Shown: piece after piece, positions 1 to 9,084 of the stretch
Position numbering within the stretch: the stretch's first letter is position 1
How the letters are laid out: the number at the start of each line of letters is the position of its first letter
Assembly: GCF_024704725.1 (NCBI RefSeq)
Contig: NZ_JALIQS010000001.1
Span: 310,001-374,000 of the forward strand
Reading direction: 5' to 3'
DNA length: 64,000 nt
Source of the DNA: Shinella sp. CPCC 101442
Lineage (GTDB): Bacteria > Pseudomonadota > Alphaproteobacteria > Rhizobiales > Rhizobiaceae
Program-made: the position numbers and the translations under genes
The notes under the pieces: generated by a model
What the model was told of the DNA's origin: nothing
Databases searched by the model: none
What the model saw: only the letters and a program-made list of their open reading frames with translations

Positions 1-240
1 GGCGTGCGCCCTGAGCACTTTCTCCCGGCCGGCAGCGGCGATGCGGACCTGGCACTCGACGTCGATGTGGCGGAACATCTCGGCAATACGAGCTATGTTT
101 ACGCGAATGCCTCGCCGGAAGAGCGTATCATCGTCGAACATCAGGGCTTTCGCGGAACCGGCAACCGCGACCGGCTGACCGTCGGCCTCTCCGCCGCAAA
201 ATCCTTCCTCTTCGACGCCGCAGGTGCCCGCATCCGCTGA
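1..240 (+). CDS. ABC transporter ATPase, C-terminal fragment (MalK/UgpC type)
   Basis: This is the end of a gene that begins before the window; the frame is open from base 1 and stops at 238-240. The 79 residues start with GVRPEHF, the hallmark of the regulatory OB-fold/TOBE region of MalK/UgpC-type sugar ABC ATPases. The rest (LALDVDVAEHLGNTSYVYA and a short beta-rich tail ending in SFLFDAAGARIR) matches the last part of that domain. The nucleotide-binding domain lies outside the window, so substrate cannot be inferred. It probably closes a carbohydrate-type import operon, and the amidohydrolase gene 126 bases downstream could be co-transcribed. Confidence 0.8.
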   Translation, partial: GVRPEHFLPAGSGDADLALDVDVAEHLGNTSYVYANASPEERIIVEHQGFRGTGNRDRLTVGLSAAKSFLFDAAGARIR

Positions 241-366
241 TGCGGATATCCGTCTTCCCGGCAGGCACCTATCCCTTTGGTGTATTCCTTCGTCTTGTCG
301 CCTGCGCCAAAGGACAGACACGGTCGCTCGATGATCGCGTCCGGGGTAGCAAGAGGAGGAACCTGC

Positions 367-2034
367 ATGCCCGTAACCGCCGATCTGATTGTCACAAATG
401 CGCACATCCTGACGATGGATGACGCCAATCCGCGCGCGGAAGCCATCGCGCTCGCTGGCGGGCGGATCCTCGCCGTCGGCAGCACCGGCGATGTTCTCGC
501 GCTGAAGGGCGAGGAGACGCAGATTATCGATGCGGGCGGCACGTCCGTACTGCCGGGCTTCATCGAAAGCCATATCCACATGTTCGGCGGCGCCGAGGAG
601 CTGCCGCATTTGCAGGTCGCGGAGATCGAGGGCTTCGAGGCGCTGAAGGCGAGCCTTTCGGCCCACGCCGCAGCCCACCCGGACGATGCCCTGCTGAAGG
701 CGCATGGTGCCGGCTACACGATCATCTCCGAAACCGAGACGCTGACACGCCATCATATCGACCGCATCGTCGCCGACCGTCCCGTGGTCATCGTCGCCGC
801 CGACCACCACACCTGCTGGGCCAATACCAGGGCGCTGGAACTGGCCGGCATCCTGCATGGCAAGGTGGTCAATCCCGGCAACGAGGTGGTCATGGGGCCG
901 GATGGCCTTGCGACGGGCGAATTGCGCGAGGGCGAGGCCATGTCGCCCGTCCTGCACCTTGCCGGCCCGAACCGCACGCATCTCGGCATCGAGACCGGCG
1001 GCGAGCCCGATCCGGCACCGACGGCGGCGGAATGGGAGGCCGACAAGGCGATCATGCGCGCCGGCCTTGCGCACGCCGCCAGACACGGCATCACCTCGTT
1101 CCATAATATGGATGGCAATCTCTACCAACTCCAGCTCCTGTCGGCGCTGGAGGAGGACGGCACCATCACCGTGCGCGGCCAGGTCCCCTTCCACTTCAAG
1201 AAGCCGATGACGTTCGCCGACCTCGAAAAGGCAAGCGAGATGGACAGGCGTTACCGCGGAGAATGGATCTCCTCGGGCATGGTCAAGGTCTTCATGGACG
1301 GCGTGATGGAATCCGGCACCGCCTTCCTCGTGGAACCCTATGCCGACCGGCCCGACTGGCACGGCGAGCCCTATTTCAGCAATGAGGAATTTGCCGAACT
1401 CGCCACCGAGATCGACCGGCGCGGCCTGCAGATCGCCGTGCACGCCATCGGCGACGGCGCCGTGCGCCGCGTGCTGAACGGTTACGAGGCGGCGCAGAAG
1501 GCCAATGGCGTGCGCGACAGCCGCCACCGCGTCGAGCATGTCGAACTGATCACCGAAGAGGACATGCCGCGTTTCGCCGAACTCGGCGTCGTCGCCTCCA
1601 TGCAGCCGCCCCATCCGCCGGGCGGCATGTGCTTTCCGCTCGAGCCGACCCTCTCGCGCATCGGTGAAAAGCGCCGCTACCTCGCCTATGCCTGGCGGCG
1701 CATCAAGGAGACGGGCGCCGCACTCGCTTTCTCTTCCGACTGGCCGGTCTCGCCGATCGATCCCATCGCCGGCATCCACGCCGCGGTGACGCGGAAGCTC
1801 TGGCAGGAGGGCGATCCCGACCATTCCGTCAGCCTGCACGACGCCATCGCCGCCTATACGATCGGCAGCGCCTATGCCGGATTTGCCGAAGACCGCAAGG
1901 GCATGCTCAAACCGGGCTACTTCGCCGACCTCGTCATCCTCGACAACGACATCGAGGCCATCGATCCGGAACGCATCCACGAGATCCGTCCGAAGACGAC
2001 GATCTGCGGCGGCCGGGTCACCTACGAGGCCTGA
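367..2034 (+). CDS. YtcJ-like metal-dependent amidohydrolase
   Basis: A 555-residue protein of the amidohydrolase_3 (YtcJ-like) family. It opens with the typical N-terminal beta-sandwich ([14 protein letters not shown]), then shows the metal motif HxH in [12 protein letters not shown] near residue 75. Further metal-site segments are [20 protein letters not shown] and [12 protein letters not shown], followed by a C-terminal return to the sandwich ([13 protein letters not shown]). No signal peptide is seen, so it is cytoplasmic. The start at 367 has an excellent ribosome site (AGAGGAGGA at 352-360); an upstream in-frame ATG at 277 lacks one. Family members hydrolyse amide or imide bonds of varied substrates. 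Its position 119 bases ahead of a polyamine-type importer suggests the substrate is brought in by that system, but this is inference. Confidence 0.85.
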   Translation: MPVTADLIVTNAHILTMDDANPRAEAIALAGGRILAVGSTGDVLALKGEETQIIDAGGTSVLPGFIESHIHMFGGAEELPHLQVAEIEGFEALKASLSAHAAAHPDDALLKAHGAGYTIISETETLTRHHIDRIVADRPVVIVAADHHTCWANTRALELAGILHGKVVNPGNEVVMGPDGLATGELREGEAMSPVLHLAGPNRTHLGIETGGEPDPAPTAAEWEADKAIMRAGLAHAARHGITSFHNMDGNLYQLQLLSALEEDGTITVRGQVPFHFKKPMTFADLEKASEMDRRYRGEWISSGMVKVFMDGVMESGTAFLVEPYADRPDWHGEPYFSNEEFAELATEIDRRGLQIAVHAIGDGAVRRVLNGYEAAQKANGVRDSRHRVEHVELITEEDMPRFAELGVVASMQPPHPPGGMCFPLEPTLSRIGEKRRYLAYAWRRIKETGAALAFSSDWPVSPIDPIAGIHAAVTRKLWQEGDPDHSVSLHDAIAAYTIGSAYAGFAEDRKGMLKPGYFADLVILDNDIEAIDPERIHEIRPKTTICGGRVTYEA

Positions 2035-2153
2035 GGTCTCATTCTTTCAACGGGAAGACATATCGGCACGCAGCGCACGCTGCGGGCACGATGCGCTGCA
2101 CCCATTCGACAATCATCGCCACCGCAAGGGGCAAAACGGGAGGACGATCGATA

Positions 2154-3254
2154 GTGACGGATCGAATCCACAAAAGTGCCATTGAAGTCCGTGACGTCAG
2201 CAAGGTCTTCGGCGCGGGCGACAGCGCGTTCAAGGCCCTGGACCATGTAAGCGTCGATATCAGGGAAAACGAGTTCTTCACCCTGCTCGGCCCCTCCGGA
2301 TGCGGCAAGACCACGCTCCTGCGCATGATCGCCGGCTTCACCTATCCGACGGACGGCGAGATCAGGCTCTACGGCCAAAACATTGCGGCGCTGCCGCCGT
2401 TCAAGCGACCGGTCAACACGGTGTTCCAGAACTACGCGCTCTTCCCGCATATGACGGTGGGCGAAAACATCGCTTTCGGCCTTGAAATGCTCGACCGCCC
2501 CAAGGCCGAGATTTCCGCCCGCGTCGAGGAGATGCTGGCGCTCGTCAAGATGGGACACCTGAAGGACCGCAAGACGGCGCAGATTTCCGGCGGCCAGCAG
2601 CAGCGCGTGGCGCTTGCCCGTGCGCTTGCCCCGCAGCCGAAGGTGCTGCTGCTCGACGAGCCGTTGTCGGCGCTGGATTACAAGCTGCGCAAGGACATGC
2701 AGATCGAGCTGAAGCGGCTGCAGACGGAGACCGGCATCACCTTCATCTTCGTCACGCATGACCAGGAGGAGGCGCTGACCATGTCGGACCGCATCGCGGT
2801 CATGTCGGCAGGCAAGATCCTCCAGATCGGCGGCCCGCGCGATATCTACGACCGACCCGCCGAGCGCTTCGTCGCCGAATTCATCGGCGAGACGAACTTC
2901 CTGAAGGCCGATGTCGCCACGGTCGCAGACGGTAAGGCGGATGTCGTGCTGCCCGGCGGCACGCGTGTTTGCGCCCGTCTGGCCGAAGGTTTTGTCCCCC
3001 ATGGCAAGGTCACGGTCGTCACGCGGCCGGAACATGCCGCCATCGTCGCCAACCCGGACGGCGCCCATCTGCGCGGCAAGCTGTCGAGCGTCGTCTATGT
3101 GGGCACGGACACGCATTTCCGCGTCGCGCTGGAAAGCGGCGAGAGTTTCTGCGTGCGCCGCCAGAACAGTCTCGAACAGGGCGCGGCCTTCGCAGAAGGC
3201 GATATGGTCGGCGTCGTGCTGGAGACGGGCGCGGCCCAGGTGCTGAAGGATTGA
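2154..3254 (+). CDS. potA: Spermidine/putrescine-type ABC transporter ATP-binding protein
   Basis: A 366-residue ATPase of the PotA/MOI class. The nucleotide-binding domain has Walker [11 protein letters not shown]-loop [19 protein letters not shown], signature ISGGQQQR, Walker [13 protein letters not shown] and the H-loop [15 protein letters not shown]-terminal TOBE domain follows ([11 protein letters not shown] and [12 protein letters not shown]). I chose the GTG at 2154 because GGGAGGA lies 9 bases upstream and the protein then begins close to the conserved [12 protein letters not shown]; an ATG at 2091 would add 21 unconserved residues. It is followed after 5 bases by the first permease, so it heads a four-gene operon. 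The exact polyamine substrate is not visible from the ATPase. Confidence 0.9.
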   Translation: MTDRIHKSAIEVRDVSKVFGAGDSAFKALDHVSVDIRENEFFTLLGPSGCGKTTLLRMIAGFTYPTDGEIRLYGQNIAALPPFKRPVNTVFQNYALFPHMTVGENIAFGLEMLDRPKAEISARVEEMLALVKMGHLKDRKTAQISGGQQQRVALARALAPQPKVLLLDEPLSALDYKLRKDMQIELKRLQTETGITFIFVTHDQEEALTMSDRIAVMSAGKILQIGGPRDIYDRPAERFVAEFIGETNFLKADVATVADGKADVVLPGGTRVCARLAEGFVPHGKVTVVTRPEHAAIVANPDGAHLRGKLSSVVYVGTDTHFRVALESGESFCVRRQNSLEQGAAFAEGDMVGVVLETGAAQVLKD

Positions 3255-3259
3255 CACCT

Positions 3260-4195
3260 ATGAGCACCCTCACCAGCACCGCAAACGAAGCCGCGCGCCG
3301 CGTCGAGGCGCAGGATATCCGCAACCGCTGGCTCCTCTCCGCGCCGGCGCTCCTCATCATCGCACTTGCGGCCATCGGGCCACTCGCCATCGTCTTCGTC
3401 TATTCCTTCCTGATGCCCGGCAGCTACGGCGACGTCGTCTGGACGTTTTCGCCGGACGCATGGATCGCCGTACTCCTCGAAAAGGATATCTTCGACGGCA
3501 CCTGGTCGATCGCCGATGCGCATCTGTCGATCTTCTGGCGCTCCGTCTGGCTGTCGCTGCTGACCACCGTCACGACGCTCCTGCTCGGCTTCCCGACCGC
3601 CTATTTCATCGCGACACGGCCCGAGCGCACACGCGAGATCTGGCTGTTCCTCATCACCATCCCCTTCTGGACGAACCTGCTCATCCGCACCTTCGCGATC
3701 CAGGAACTCATCCGCAACGAGGGCATGATCAACACGCTGCTCATGAAGGCCGGCCTGATCTCGGCGCCGATCCAGATGATGTACACCGACTTCGCCATCC
3801 TCACCGGCATGACCTATGTCTTCTTCCCGTTGATGGTGCTGCCGCTCTATGCGAGCCTGGAAAAGGTCGATTTCCGCCTCGTCGAGGCCGGCTATGACCT
3901 CTATGCCAGCCGCTGGCGCGTGCTGAAGCGCATCATCCTGCCGCTGGTCAAGCCCGGCGTCATCGCCGGTTCCATCCTCGTCTTCATCCCCTCACTCGGC
4001 TCCTACGTGACGCCACGCATGCTGGGCGGCGGCAGCAAGATGATGCTCGGCAACCTCATCGAACTGCAGTTCGGCCAGGGCCGCAACTGGCCGCTCGGCG
4101 CCTCGCTCTCCATGGCGCTGCTCGCCATCGTCATGGTGGCGCTCATGCTTCAGGTCCGCTTCGCCGGACGTCAGGGAGGCAATGCTCATGGCTGA
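3260..4195 (+). CDS. potB: Polyamine-type ABC transporter permease (PotB family)
   Basis: A 311-residue inner-membrane permease with six predicted hydrophobic segments, the first at about residues 28-50 (LLIIALAAIGPLAIVFVYSF). The cytoplasmic EAA loop that contacts the ATPase reads VEAGYDLYASRWRVLKRIILPL. The sequence resembles PotB/PotH permeases for spermidine or putrescine. The ATG at 3260 lies 5 bases after the ATPase stop. The end overlaps the next permease gene by 8 bases, which indicates translational coupling. Confidence 0.88.
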   Translation: MSTLTSTANEAARRVEAQDIRNRWLLSAPALLIIALAAIGPLAIVFVYSFLMPGSYGDVVWTFSPDAWIAVLLEKDIFDGTWSIADAHLSIFWRSVWLSLLTTVTTLLLGFPTAYFIATRPERTREIWLFLITIPFWTNLLIRTFAIQELIRNEGMINTLLMKAGLISAPIQMMYTDFAILTGMTYVFFPLMVLPLYASLEKVDFRLVEAGYDLYASRWRVLKRIILPLVKPGVIAGSILVFIPSLGSYVTPRMLGGGSKMMLGNLIELQFGQGRNWPLGASLSMALLAIVMVALMLQVRFAGRQGGNAHG

Positions 4196-4997
4196 TCCGA
4201 CTGAAACCTTCGACGTCCGCCGACAGGCGGGCTTTCCCACCGTCGCGGTGGTCTGCTTCTTCCTGCTCTACCTGCCGATTGCAGCCCTCGTCGTCTTCTC
4301 GTTCAACGACGGCACCTCGATCGCCACCTGGGAAGGCCTGTCGCTGCGCTGGTTTGCCGAGGCGTGGAACAATGACAAGGTGGTGGAAGCCTCGATCCGC
4401 TCGGTGCAGATCGCAGCCTGCGCCGCCCTCATCGCGACCGTGGTCGCCACCATGGCGGCGCTTGCCACCACGCGCACACGGAACTATCGCGGCCTCGACG
4501 CGAAATACGCCTTCATCAACATGCCGTTGATGGTGCCGGAAATCGTCGTCGCCGTGGCGCTCCTGATCTTCTTCTCGCGCATCAAGATGGCGACCGGCTA
4601 TTCCGGCCTCGGCTATCTCGTCGCCGCCCACACGGCCTTCTGCATCCCCTTCGCCTACCTGCCGATCCGGGCACGGCTGGAGAGCATGGACCTCTCGCTG
4701 GAAACCGCCGCCGCCGATCTTTACGCGACGCCCCTTAGGGCCTTCCGCAGGGTGACGCTGCCGTTGCTGTGGCCCGGCATTCTCGCCGGCCTGATGCTCG
4801 CCTTCGTCATTTCGCTCGACGACGTCGTCATCACCGAGTTCGTCAAATCGGGCGGGCAGGACACACTGCCGACCTACATGCTCGGCCAGTTGCGCCGCGT
4901 CGTCACGCCCGAAATGAACGCGATCTCGACGGTGTTCCTGCTCCTGTCCATCGCCATCGTCACCGCCTTCTTCTTCATCAGCCGCAAAAAGGATTGA
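4188..4997 (+). CDS. potC: Polyamine-type ABC transporter permease (PotC family)
   Basis: A 269-residue PotC/PotI-type permease with an N-terminal membrane segment (VAVVCFFLLYLPIAALVVFSF) and the EAA loop ETAAADLYATPLRAFRRVTLPL. It partners the preceding PotB-like subunit to form the heterodimeric channel. Two ATGs are close together at 4182 and 4188; AGGGAGG at 4173-4179 fits 4188 much better (8-base spacing). The gene overlaps its upstream neighbour and is followed after 3 bases by the binding-protein gene. Confidence 0.88.
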   Translation: MADPTETFDVRRQAGFPTVAVVCFFLLYLPIAALVVFSFNDGTSIATWEGLSLRWFAEAWNNDKVVEASIRSVQIAACAALIATVVATMAALATTRTRNYRGLDAKYAFINMPLMVPEIVVAVALLIFFSRIKMATGYSGLGYLVAAHTAFCIPFAYLPIRARLESMDLSLETAAADLYATPLRAFRRVTLPLLWPGILAGLMLAFVISLDDVVITEFVKSGGQDTLPTYMLGQLRRVVTPEMNAISTVFLLLSIAIVTAFFFISRKKD

Positions 4998-5000
4998 TCC

Positions 5001-6032
5001 ATGACACGAACCTCAAGGCTCGCCGCACTCGGCCTCATGCTTCTCTGCTCCACGACCGCCCATGCGGCCGGCGAGCTCAACATCTTCAACTGGGGCAACT
5101 ACACAAATCCCGACCTCATCAAGAAGTTCGAGAAGGAATTCGACGTCAAAGTCACCGTGACGGACTACGATTCGAACGACACGGCGCTGGCGAAGATCCG
5201 CCAGGGCGGCCACGGCTTCGACATGGTGGTGCCTTCCGCCAACGTGCTGAAGGTCTGGATCGACGAAGGCCTGCTGCTCGAGGCGCGGCCCGACCAGATG
5301 GCGAATTTCAAGAATGTCGACGAGCGTTGGTTGAATGTCGACTTCGATCCGGGCCGCCACTACACCGTTCCGTGGCAATGGGGCACGACGGGCGTTGCCG
5401 TCAACAAGACCGTCTACAAGGGCGACCCGAACACGTCGGCCCTCTTCCTCGATCCGCCGCCGGAACTGGAAGGCAAGATCAATGTCGTGCCTGAAATGTC
5501 CGACATCATGTTCCTCGCCATCCGCTATGTCGGCGGCGAGCCCTGCACGAACGACCTTGCGGTGCTGAAGAAAGCGCGTGAAGTGCTGCTTGCCGCCAAG
5601 CCGAAGTGGCTTTCGCTCGACTACGGCACGATCGACTCGCTTACAAAGGGCGATTTTGCCCTCGGCGTCGAGTGGAACGGTGCCGCCTTCCGCACCCGCC
5701 TGCAAAACCCCGACATCGTCTACGGCTATCCGAAGGAAGGGTATCCGATCTGGATGGACAATCTCGGCATTATCAAGGACGCCAGGAATGTCGAGAACGC
5801 AAAGCTCTTCATGAACTTCGTCATGGACCCGGAAAACGCCGCCCTGATCTCCGCCTTCGCCCGCTACGGCAACGGCATCAAGGGTTCTGAACAGTTCATG
5901 CCCGAGGACATGAAGACCGCACCGGAGGTCAACATCCCGGCGGAGTTCCAGGCAGCCGGGTCCTTCAACCTCGCCTGCTCGCCCGACGTCCAGCAGATCT
6001 ATACGAAGATCTGGACCGACCTGATGAAGTAA
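5001..6032 (+). CDS. potD: Periplasmic polyamine-binding protein (PotD/PotF family)
   Basis: A 343-residue secreted binding protein. The first 22 residues form a signal peptide (basic MTRTSR, hydrophobic [10 protein letters not shown], cleavage after AHA). The mature part begins with [20 protein letters not shown], the typical start of PotD/PotF proteins, in which the Trp-Tyr region lines the polyamine site. It is the last gene of the operon ATPase-permease-permease-binding protein, whereas most binding-protein genes in this window are promoter-proximal. Putrescine, spermidine or an acylated amine are all possible ligands. Confidence 0.88.
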   Translation: MTRTSRLAALGLMLLCSTTAHAAGELNIFNWGNYTNPDLIKKFEKEFDVKVTVTDYDSNDTALAKIRQGGHGFDMVVPSANVLKVWIDEGLLLEARPDQMANFKNVDERWLNVDFDPGRHYTVPWQWGTTGVAVNKTVYKGDPNTSALFLDPPPELEGKINVVPEMSDIMFLAIRYVGGEPCTNDLAVLKKAREVLLAAKPKWLSLDYGTIDSLTKGDFALGVEWNGAAFRTRLQNPDIVYGYPKEGYPIWMDNLGIIKDARNVENAKLFMNFVMDPENAALISAFARYGNGIKGSEQFMPEDMKTAPEVNIPAEFQAAGSFNLACSPDVQQIYTKIWTDLMK

Positions 6033-6055
6033 GCGCCTGCGACAGGACGCCACGC

Positions 6056-6100
6056 GCACCCCTCCGCCTTGTTTGATCAACGTCAAAGAAGGAGGGGTGC
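6056..6100. repeat. 10-bp inverted repeat around the FNR-like box
   Basis: GCACCCCTCC at 6056-6065 is perfectly complementary to GGAGGGGTGC at 6091-6100, with a 25-base spacer holding the FNR-like site. It lies 24 bases after the polyamine binding-protein stop. It could be a weak terminator for that operon, but the loop is long and no T-run follows on the plus strand, so its role is uncertain. Confidence 0.5.
6073..6086 (+). promoter_or_regulatory. FNR/NnrR-like operator upstream of pseudoazurin
   Basis: TTGATCAACGTCAA at 6073-6086 matches the FNR-family consensus TTGAT-N4-ATCAA at nine of ten fixed positions. The centre is at 6079.5. A TATCCC hexamer at 6109-6114 is placed where a -10 element would be expected if the box sits at -41.5, giving a start near 6121. 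This arrangement is typical of CRP/FNR-type activated promoters for microaerobic or denitrification genes, and the downstream gene is pseudoazurin. The regulator gene is not in the window. Confidence 0.72.
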
Positions 6101-6156
6101 GGCAGGCCTATCCCTTGCACATGAACGATTGACGTTCGTCAGCAAGGAGAATTCCA

Positions 6157-6603
6157 GTGCGTATCATAGCAAAGAGCATCGTCGGCGCAGCAGCGGTCCT
6201 TTTCGCGCTCGCCCTTCCCGCCGGTGCGGCAGATTTTGAAGTGCATATGCTCAACAAGGGCGCCGCCGGCGCCATGGTGTTCGAGCCCGCCTTCGTGAAG
6301 GTCGCCCTCGGCGACACCGTCACCTTCATCCCGACCGACAAGGGGCACAATGTCGAGACGATCAAGGACATGATCCCCGAAGGTGCGGAAGCCTTCAAGA
6401 GCAAGATGAACGAAACCTACAAGGTCACCTTCGACAAGGCCGGCGCCTATGGCGTCAAGTGCACCCCGCATACCGGCATGGGCATGGTGGGTGTGGTGAT
6501 CGTCGGCGATGCGCCGGCCAATCTCGATGTGGTCAAGACCGGCAAGCTGCCGAAGAAGGCGCGCGAGCGCATGGATGCCGCCATCGCGGCAGCCGGCCTC
6601 TAA
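6157..6603 (+). CDS. paz: Pseudoazurin (blue copper electron carrier)
   Basis: A 148-residue periplasmic type I copper protein. A signal peptide (residues 1-24, ending PAGA-A) precedes a single cupredoxin domain starting [11 protein letters not shown]. The four copper ligands are visible: His in DKGHNVE, then Cys, His and Met in [12 protein letters not shown]. Pseudoazurins donate electrons to copper nitrite reductase and related respiratory enzymes in denitrifying alphaproteobacteria. The start is GTG at 6157 with AAGGAGA at 6144-6150. The FNR-like box upstream supports oxygen- or NO-responsive expression. The stop overlaps the stop of the convergent thioesterase gene. Confidence 0.95.
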   Translation: MRIIAKSIVGAAAVLFALALPAGAADFEVHMLNKGAAGAMVFEPAFVKVALGDTVTFIPTDKGHNVETIKDMIPEGAEAFKSKMNETYKVTFDKAGAYGVKCTPHTGMGMVGVVIVGDAPANLDVVKTGKLPKKARERMDAAIAAAGL

Positions 6604-7016
6604 GGGGCTTCCACGAGATTGCCGGCCGCAGCGACGATTGCGGCCGGCAGCGGCAGGGATTGCCGCGCGGCGAGATCGAAATAGACCGAGACAGCCAGCA
6701 GTTCGGCGCATGGCGCATCGTCCGCCTTGTTCGTCAGCCGGTGCTGCGTCGTGAGCGAAGTACGCCCCACCTTCACGACGGAAGAATGGATTTCGAACAG
6801 GCTGCCGACCGGCAATTCCCTGCGGAAATCGATCTCGTAGCGGCGATCCGCCCAGCCTTCCTTCCGCGTCGTGATCCAGTCTGCCGAATAGCCGGCCGCC
6901 GCCATCAGGTGCCAAAGCGCCTGATCGAACGCGGCTATGTAGTACTGCACGTTCATATGGCCCATTGCATCGCATTGCGCGGGATAGACAACACCCTGAT
7001 AGGTCAGAGACGGCAC
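6600..7016 (-). CDS. Acyl-CoA thioesterase, 4HBT hot-dog family
   Basis: A 138-residue hot-dog-fold thioesterase. The N-terminal [21 protein letters not shown] holds the D-x-x-G-H-M-N pattern of the 4-hydroxybenzoyl-CoA thioesterase family, with Asp as the likely catalytic residue. The GTG at 7016 has AGGAGG at 7023-7028, a 6-base spacing; upstream in-frame ATGs lack this. It is divergent from the LysR gene at 7109 and so is a likely target of it. A thioesterase next to a beta-keto-acid cleavage enzyme also occurs in carnitine catabolism (CdhB with CdhC), where it releases CoA from the cleavage product. A similar role, such as hydrolysis of 4-acetamidobutyryl-CoA, is inferred here. Confidence 0.82.
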   Translation of the reverse strand: MPSLTYQGVVYPAQCDAMGHMNVQYYIAAFDQALWHLMAAAGYSADWITTRKEGWADRRYEIDFRRELPVGSLFEIHSSVVKVGRTSLTTQHRLTNKADDAPCAELLAVSVYFDLAARQSLPLPAAIVAAAGNLVEAP

Positions 7017-7108
7017 GGCAAACCTCCTTTGTCCGGCTTGGGACTTTGATGCGGGATCGCGCCATGCAATAGGTCTGCCCCACAGCATAGCTTTGGAGAA
7101 TGATAGGC

Positions 7109-8062
7109 ATGGCGCGGCAAAGACGGCGTTTCGTCTGGGAAATCGACTGGAATCTGCTGCGCACCTTCATGGTGATCGTGCAGGAACGTGGATTGACGGC
7201 AGCGGGAGAAAAGCTCTCGCTCAAGCAGCCGACCGTCAGCAACACGCTGAAGCGGCTGGAAACCCATATGGGTTGCCGGCTCATCGAGCGGAACGCCTCG
7301 CTTTTCGCGGTGACACCCGCAGGTCAACGGCTCTACAGCGAATGCGTCGCCCTTTTCGACATCGTCTCCGGGCTGCCGCAGCATATGGAAGAGCAACCCG
7401 GCGACCTGACGGGCCATATCGAGATCGCGCTTGCCAGCCATGTCGTCTGCCCGCTCCTCGACGAGGCGCTCGCCGCGTTCCACAGCGCCTTTCCGCAGGT
7501 CACGCTCTCGCTCTCCGTCGCCTCCAGCAACGATGTCGTGGCGGCGGTGCTGAACCGCGACGCCTGTTTCGGCATCTGCCTGATGCAGGAGCGTCATCCG
7601 AGGCTCGAATATGACGTGCTTTTCCGCGAGAGCTTCGGCTATTTCTGCGGCGCCCGGCATCCGCTGTTCGGCAAGAAGGACCTGCCGATCTCGACGCTGC
7701 GCCAGGAACCCTATGTCTCCTTCAAGACGGATCAGATGTCCGGCGCGCTCTGGCCGGTCGCCCTCCTGCGCCAGCAGGAGGGGTTCGAGGGGCAGACGGT
7801 CGGCACCTCCTCGCATCTCGAAGAGGTCAAGCGCCTGATCATCGCCGGCTTCGGCTTCGGGCCGCTGCCGATCCATGTCGTGGAGGAAGACGTGCGCGCC
7901 GGCCGCCTCTGGCGTCTGCCCCCCTATGAGAATGCGCCCGTCATCGATGTGCATGTCGTCTATGACGGCTCGGCCCGCCGCAGCCGTGCGGAAAGCCTGC
8001 TGCTGGCGGAGCTGCACCAGGCGATTGCGACGATCCCCTTCGAGCAACGGACCTATCCCTAG
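7109..8062 (+). CDS. LysR-type transcriptional regulator
   Basis: A 317-residue LysR-family regulator. The N-terminal winged helix-turn-helix is clear (DWNLLRTFMVIVQERGLTAA and KQPTVSNTLKRLETHMG), followed by a periplasmic-binding-like effector domain. GGAGA at 7095-7099 fits the ATG at 7109 rather than the one at 7100. It is divergent from the thioesterase (93-base gap) and its end overlaps by 4 bases the end of the deacetylase gene, the last gene of the eight-gene operon. That placement makes it the obvious candidate regulator of both units. The effector is unknown. Confidence 0.88.
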   Translation: MARQRRRFVWEIDWNLLRTFMVIVQERGLTAAGEKLSLKQPTVSNTLKRLETHMGCRLIERNASLFAVTPAGQRLYSECVALFDIVSGLPQHMEEQPGDLTGHIEIALASHVVCPLLDEALAAFHSAFPQVTLSLSVASSNDVVAAVLNRDACFGICLMQERHPRLEYDVLFRESFGYFCGARHPLFGKKDLPISTLRQEPYVSFKTDQMSGALWPVALLRQQEGFEGQTVGTSSHLEEVKRLIIAGFGFGPLPIHVVEEDVRAGRLWRLPPYENAPVIDVHVVYDGSARRSRAESLLLAELHQAIATIPFEQRTYP

Positions 8063-9084
8063 GCTTTTGCACCAAAACCGGTAAGGAAGGCGGTCAGGTT
8101 GTCGCCGAGCTCGTCGCAGAGATAACCGCCCTCCTGCACGATGACCGTCGGCAGCCGAAGCCTGGCGATAGCCTCGGCGATGCGCGCGAAACCGGGCGTG
8201 GAGACCGAAAGACCGCCGAACGGGTCCTTCTCGAAAGCATCCAGGCCAAGCGCCACGACGAGCGCATCCGGCGAGAACGCCTCGACACGGCGGATGGCGG
8301 CGGCGAGCGCTTCGAGATAGACGGCATCGCCGGATTTGCGGGCGAGCGGCAGGTTGAGATTGTAACCGAGGCCAAGCCCCTCTCCGCGTTCATCCGCGTG
8401 TCCCCAGAAGAACGGATAGAAACGCACCGGATCGGCGTGGATCGACACCGTCAGCACGTCGGCACGCTCATAGAACATGCCCTGCGTGCCGTTGCCGTGG
8501 TGCAGGTCGACATCGAGGATGGCGACACGCTTTGCCTGCCGCAGCAGATGCTGCGCGGCGATCCCGGAATTGTTGAAAAAGCAGAAGCCGCCGGCAACAT
8601 CCCTGAAAGCATGATGCCCCGGTGGGCGGCAGAGGGCGTAGGACCATTCATCTCCCGCCATGACAGCCTCGGCGGCCGAGACGGCAGTGAAGGCGCTCCA
8701 GCAGGCACTCTCCCAGGTGTGCTCGGAGATCGGGCAGGACGTATCGGCCATATGATAGCCGGCCTGTCCCACGGCCGAGGCCGGATAGCTGCCGGTGCGG
8801 GCAATCGGATGAATGTTCGGGATGACTTCCGCCGAAGCGCCCTCGATACGCTGCCAGCGTTCATAGATGCGGCGCAGGAAATCGAGATATTCCGGGCTGT
8901 GCACGGCGGAGACCGGTCCGAGACCGTGATCTCCAGGCCGCAGGATTTCCGTGCCTGCGGCCCGAGCGCCGGCAAGCAGACGCTCGACACGTTCCGGCTG
9001 CTCCGGGTTCGGCTGCGGCGCACCGCTCGACAGGAAGAATGTCGGGTCGTGACGCTTCTGTTCTTCGGCAAAAAAGGTCTTCAT
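8059..9084 (-). CDS. Histone-deacetylase-family amine deacetylase (acetylpolyamine amidohydrolase-like)
   Basis: A 341-residue zinc deacetylase of the arginase/HDAC fold, the same length as acetylpolyamine amidohydrolase of Mycoplana. Active-site motifs are complete: PGHH at 155-158, the zinc site DVDLHHGNGTQ (Asp193 and His195), the third ligand Asp282 in LGLDAFEKDP, and the catalytic Tyr321 in EGGYLCDELG. No signal peptide is present. The start overlaps the stop of the GNAT gene (ATGA), so an acetylase and a deacetylase are translationally coupled. The family removes acetyl groups from amines such as acetylputrescine, acetylcadaverine or 4-acetamidobutyrate-like compounds. In this operon, deacetylation of 4-acetamidobutyrate to 4-aminobutyrate is a plausible role, but this is inferred. 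Confidence 0.88.
   Translation of the reverse strand: MKTFFAEEQKRHDPTFFLSSGAPQPNPEQPERVERLLAGARAAGTEILRPGDHGLGPVSAVHSPEYLDFLRRIYERWQRIEGASAEVIPNIHPIARTGSYPASAVGQAGYHMADTSCPISEHTWESACWSAFTAVSAAEAVMAGDEWSYALCRPPGHHAFRDVAGGFCFFNNSGIAAQHLLRQAKRVAILDVDLHHGNGTQGMFYERADVLTVSIHADPVRFYPFFWGHADERGEGLGLGYNLNLPLARKSGDAVYLEALAAAIRRVEAFSPDALVVALGLDAFEKDPFGGLSVSTPGFARIAEAIARLRLPTVIVQEGGYLCDELGDNLTAFLTGFGAKA

Noticed and set aside
2022-3257. Minus-strand open frame opposite the polyamine ABC ATPase
   Set aside because: The plus-strand gene has every ABC motif; the antisense product has none and is Asp/Arg/His-rich.
6056-6100. Inverted repeat as a rho-independent terminator of the polyamine operon
   Set aside because: The loop is 25 bases and no T-run follows; it is recorded only as a repeat around the FNR-like box.
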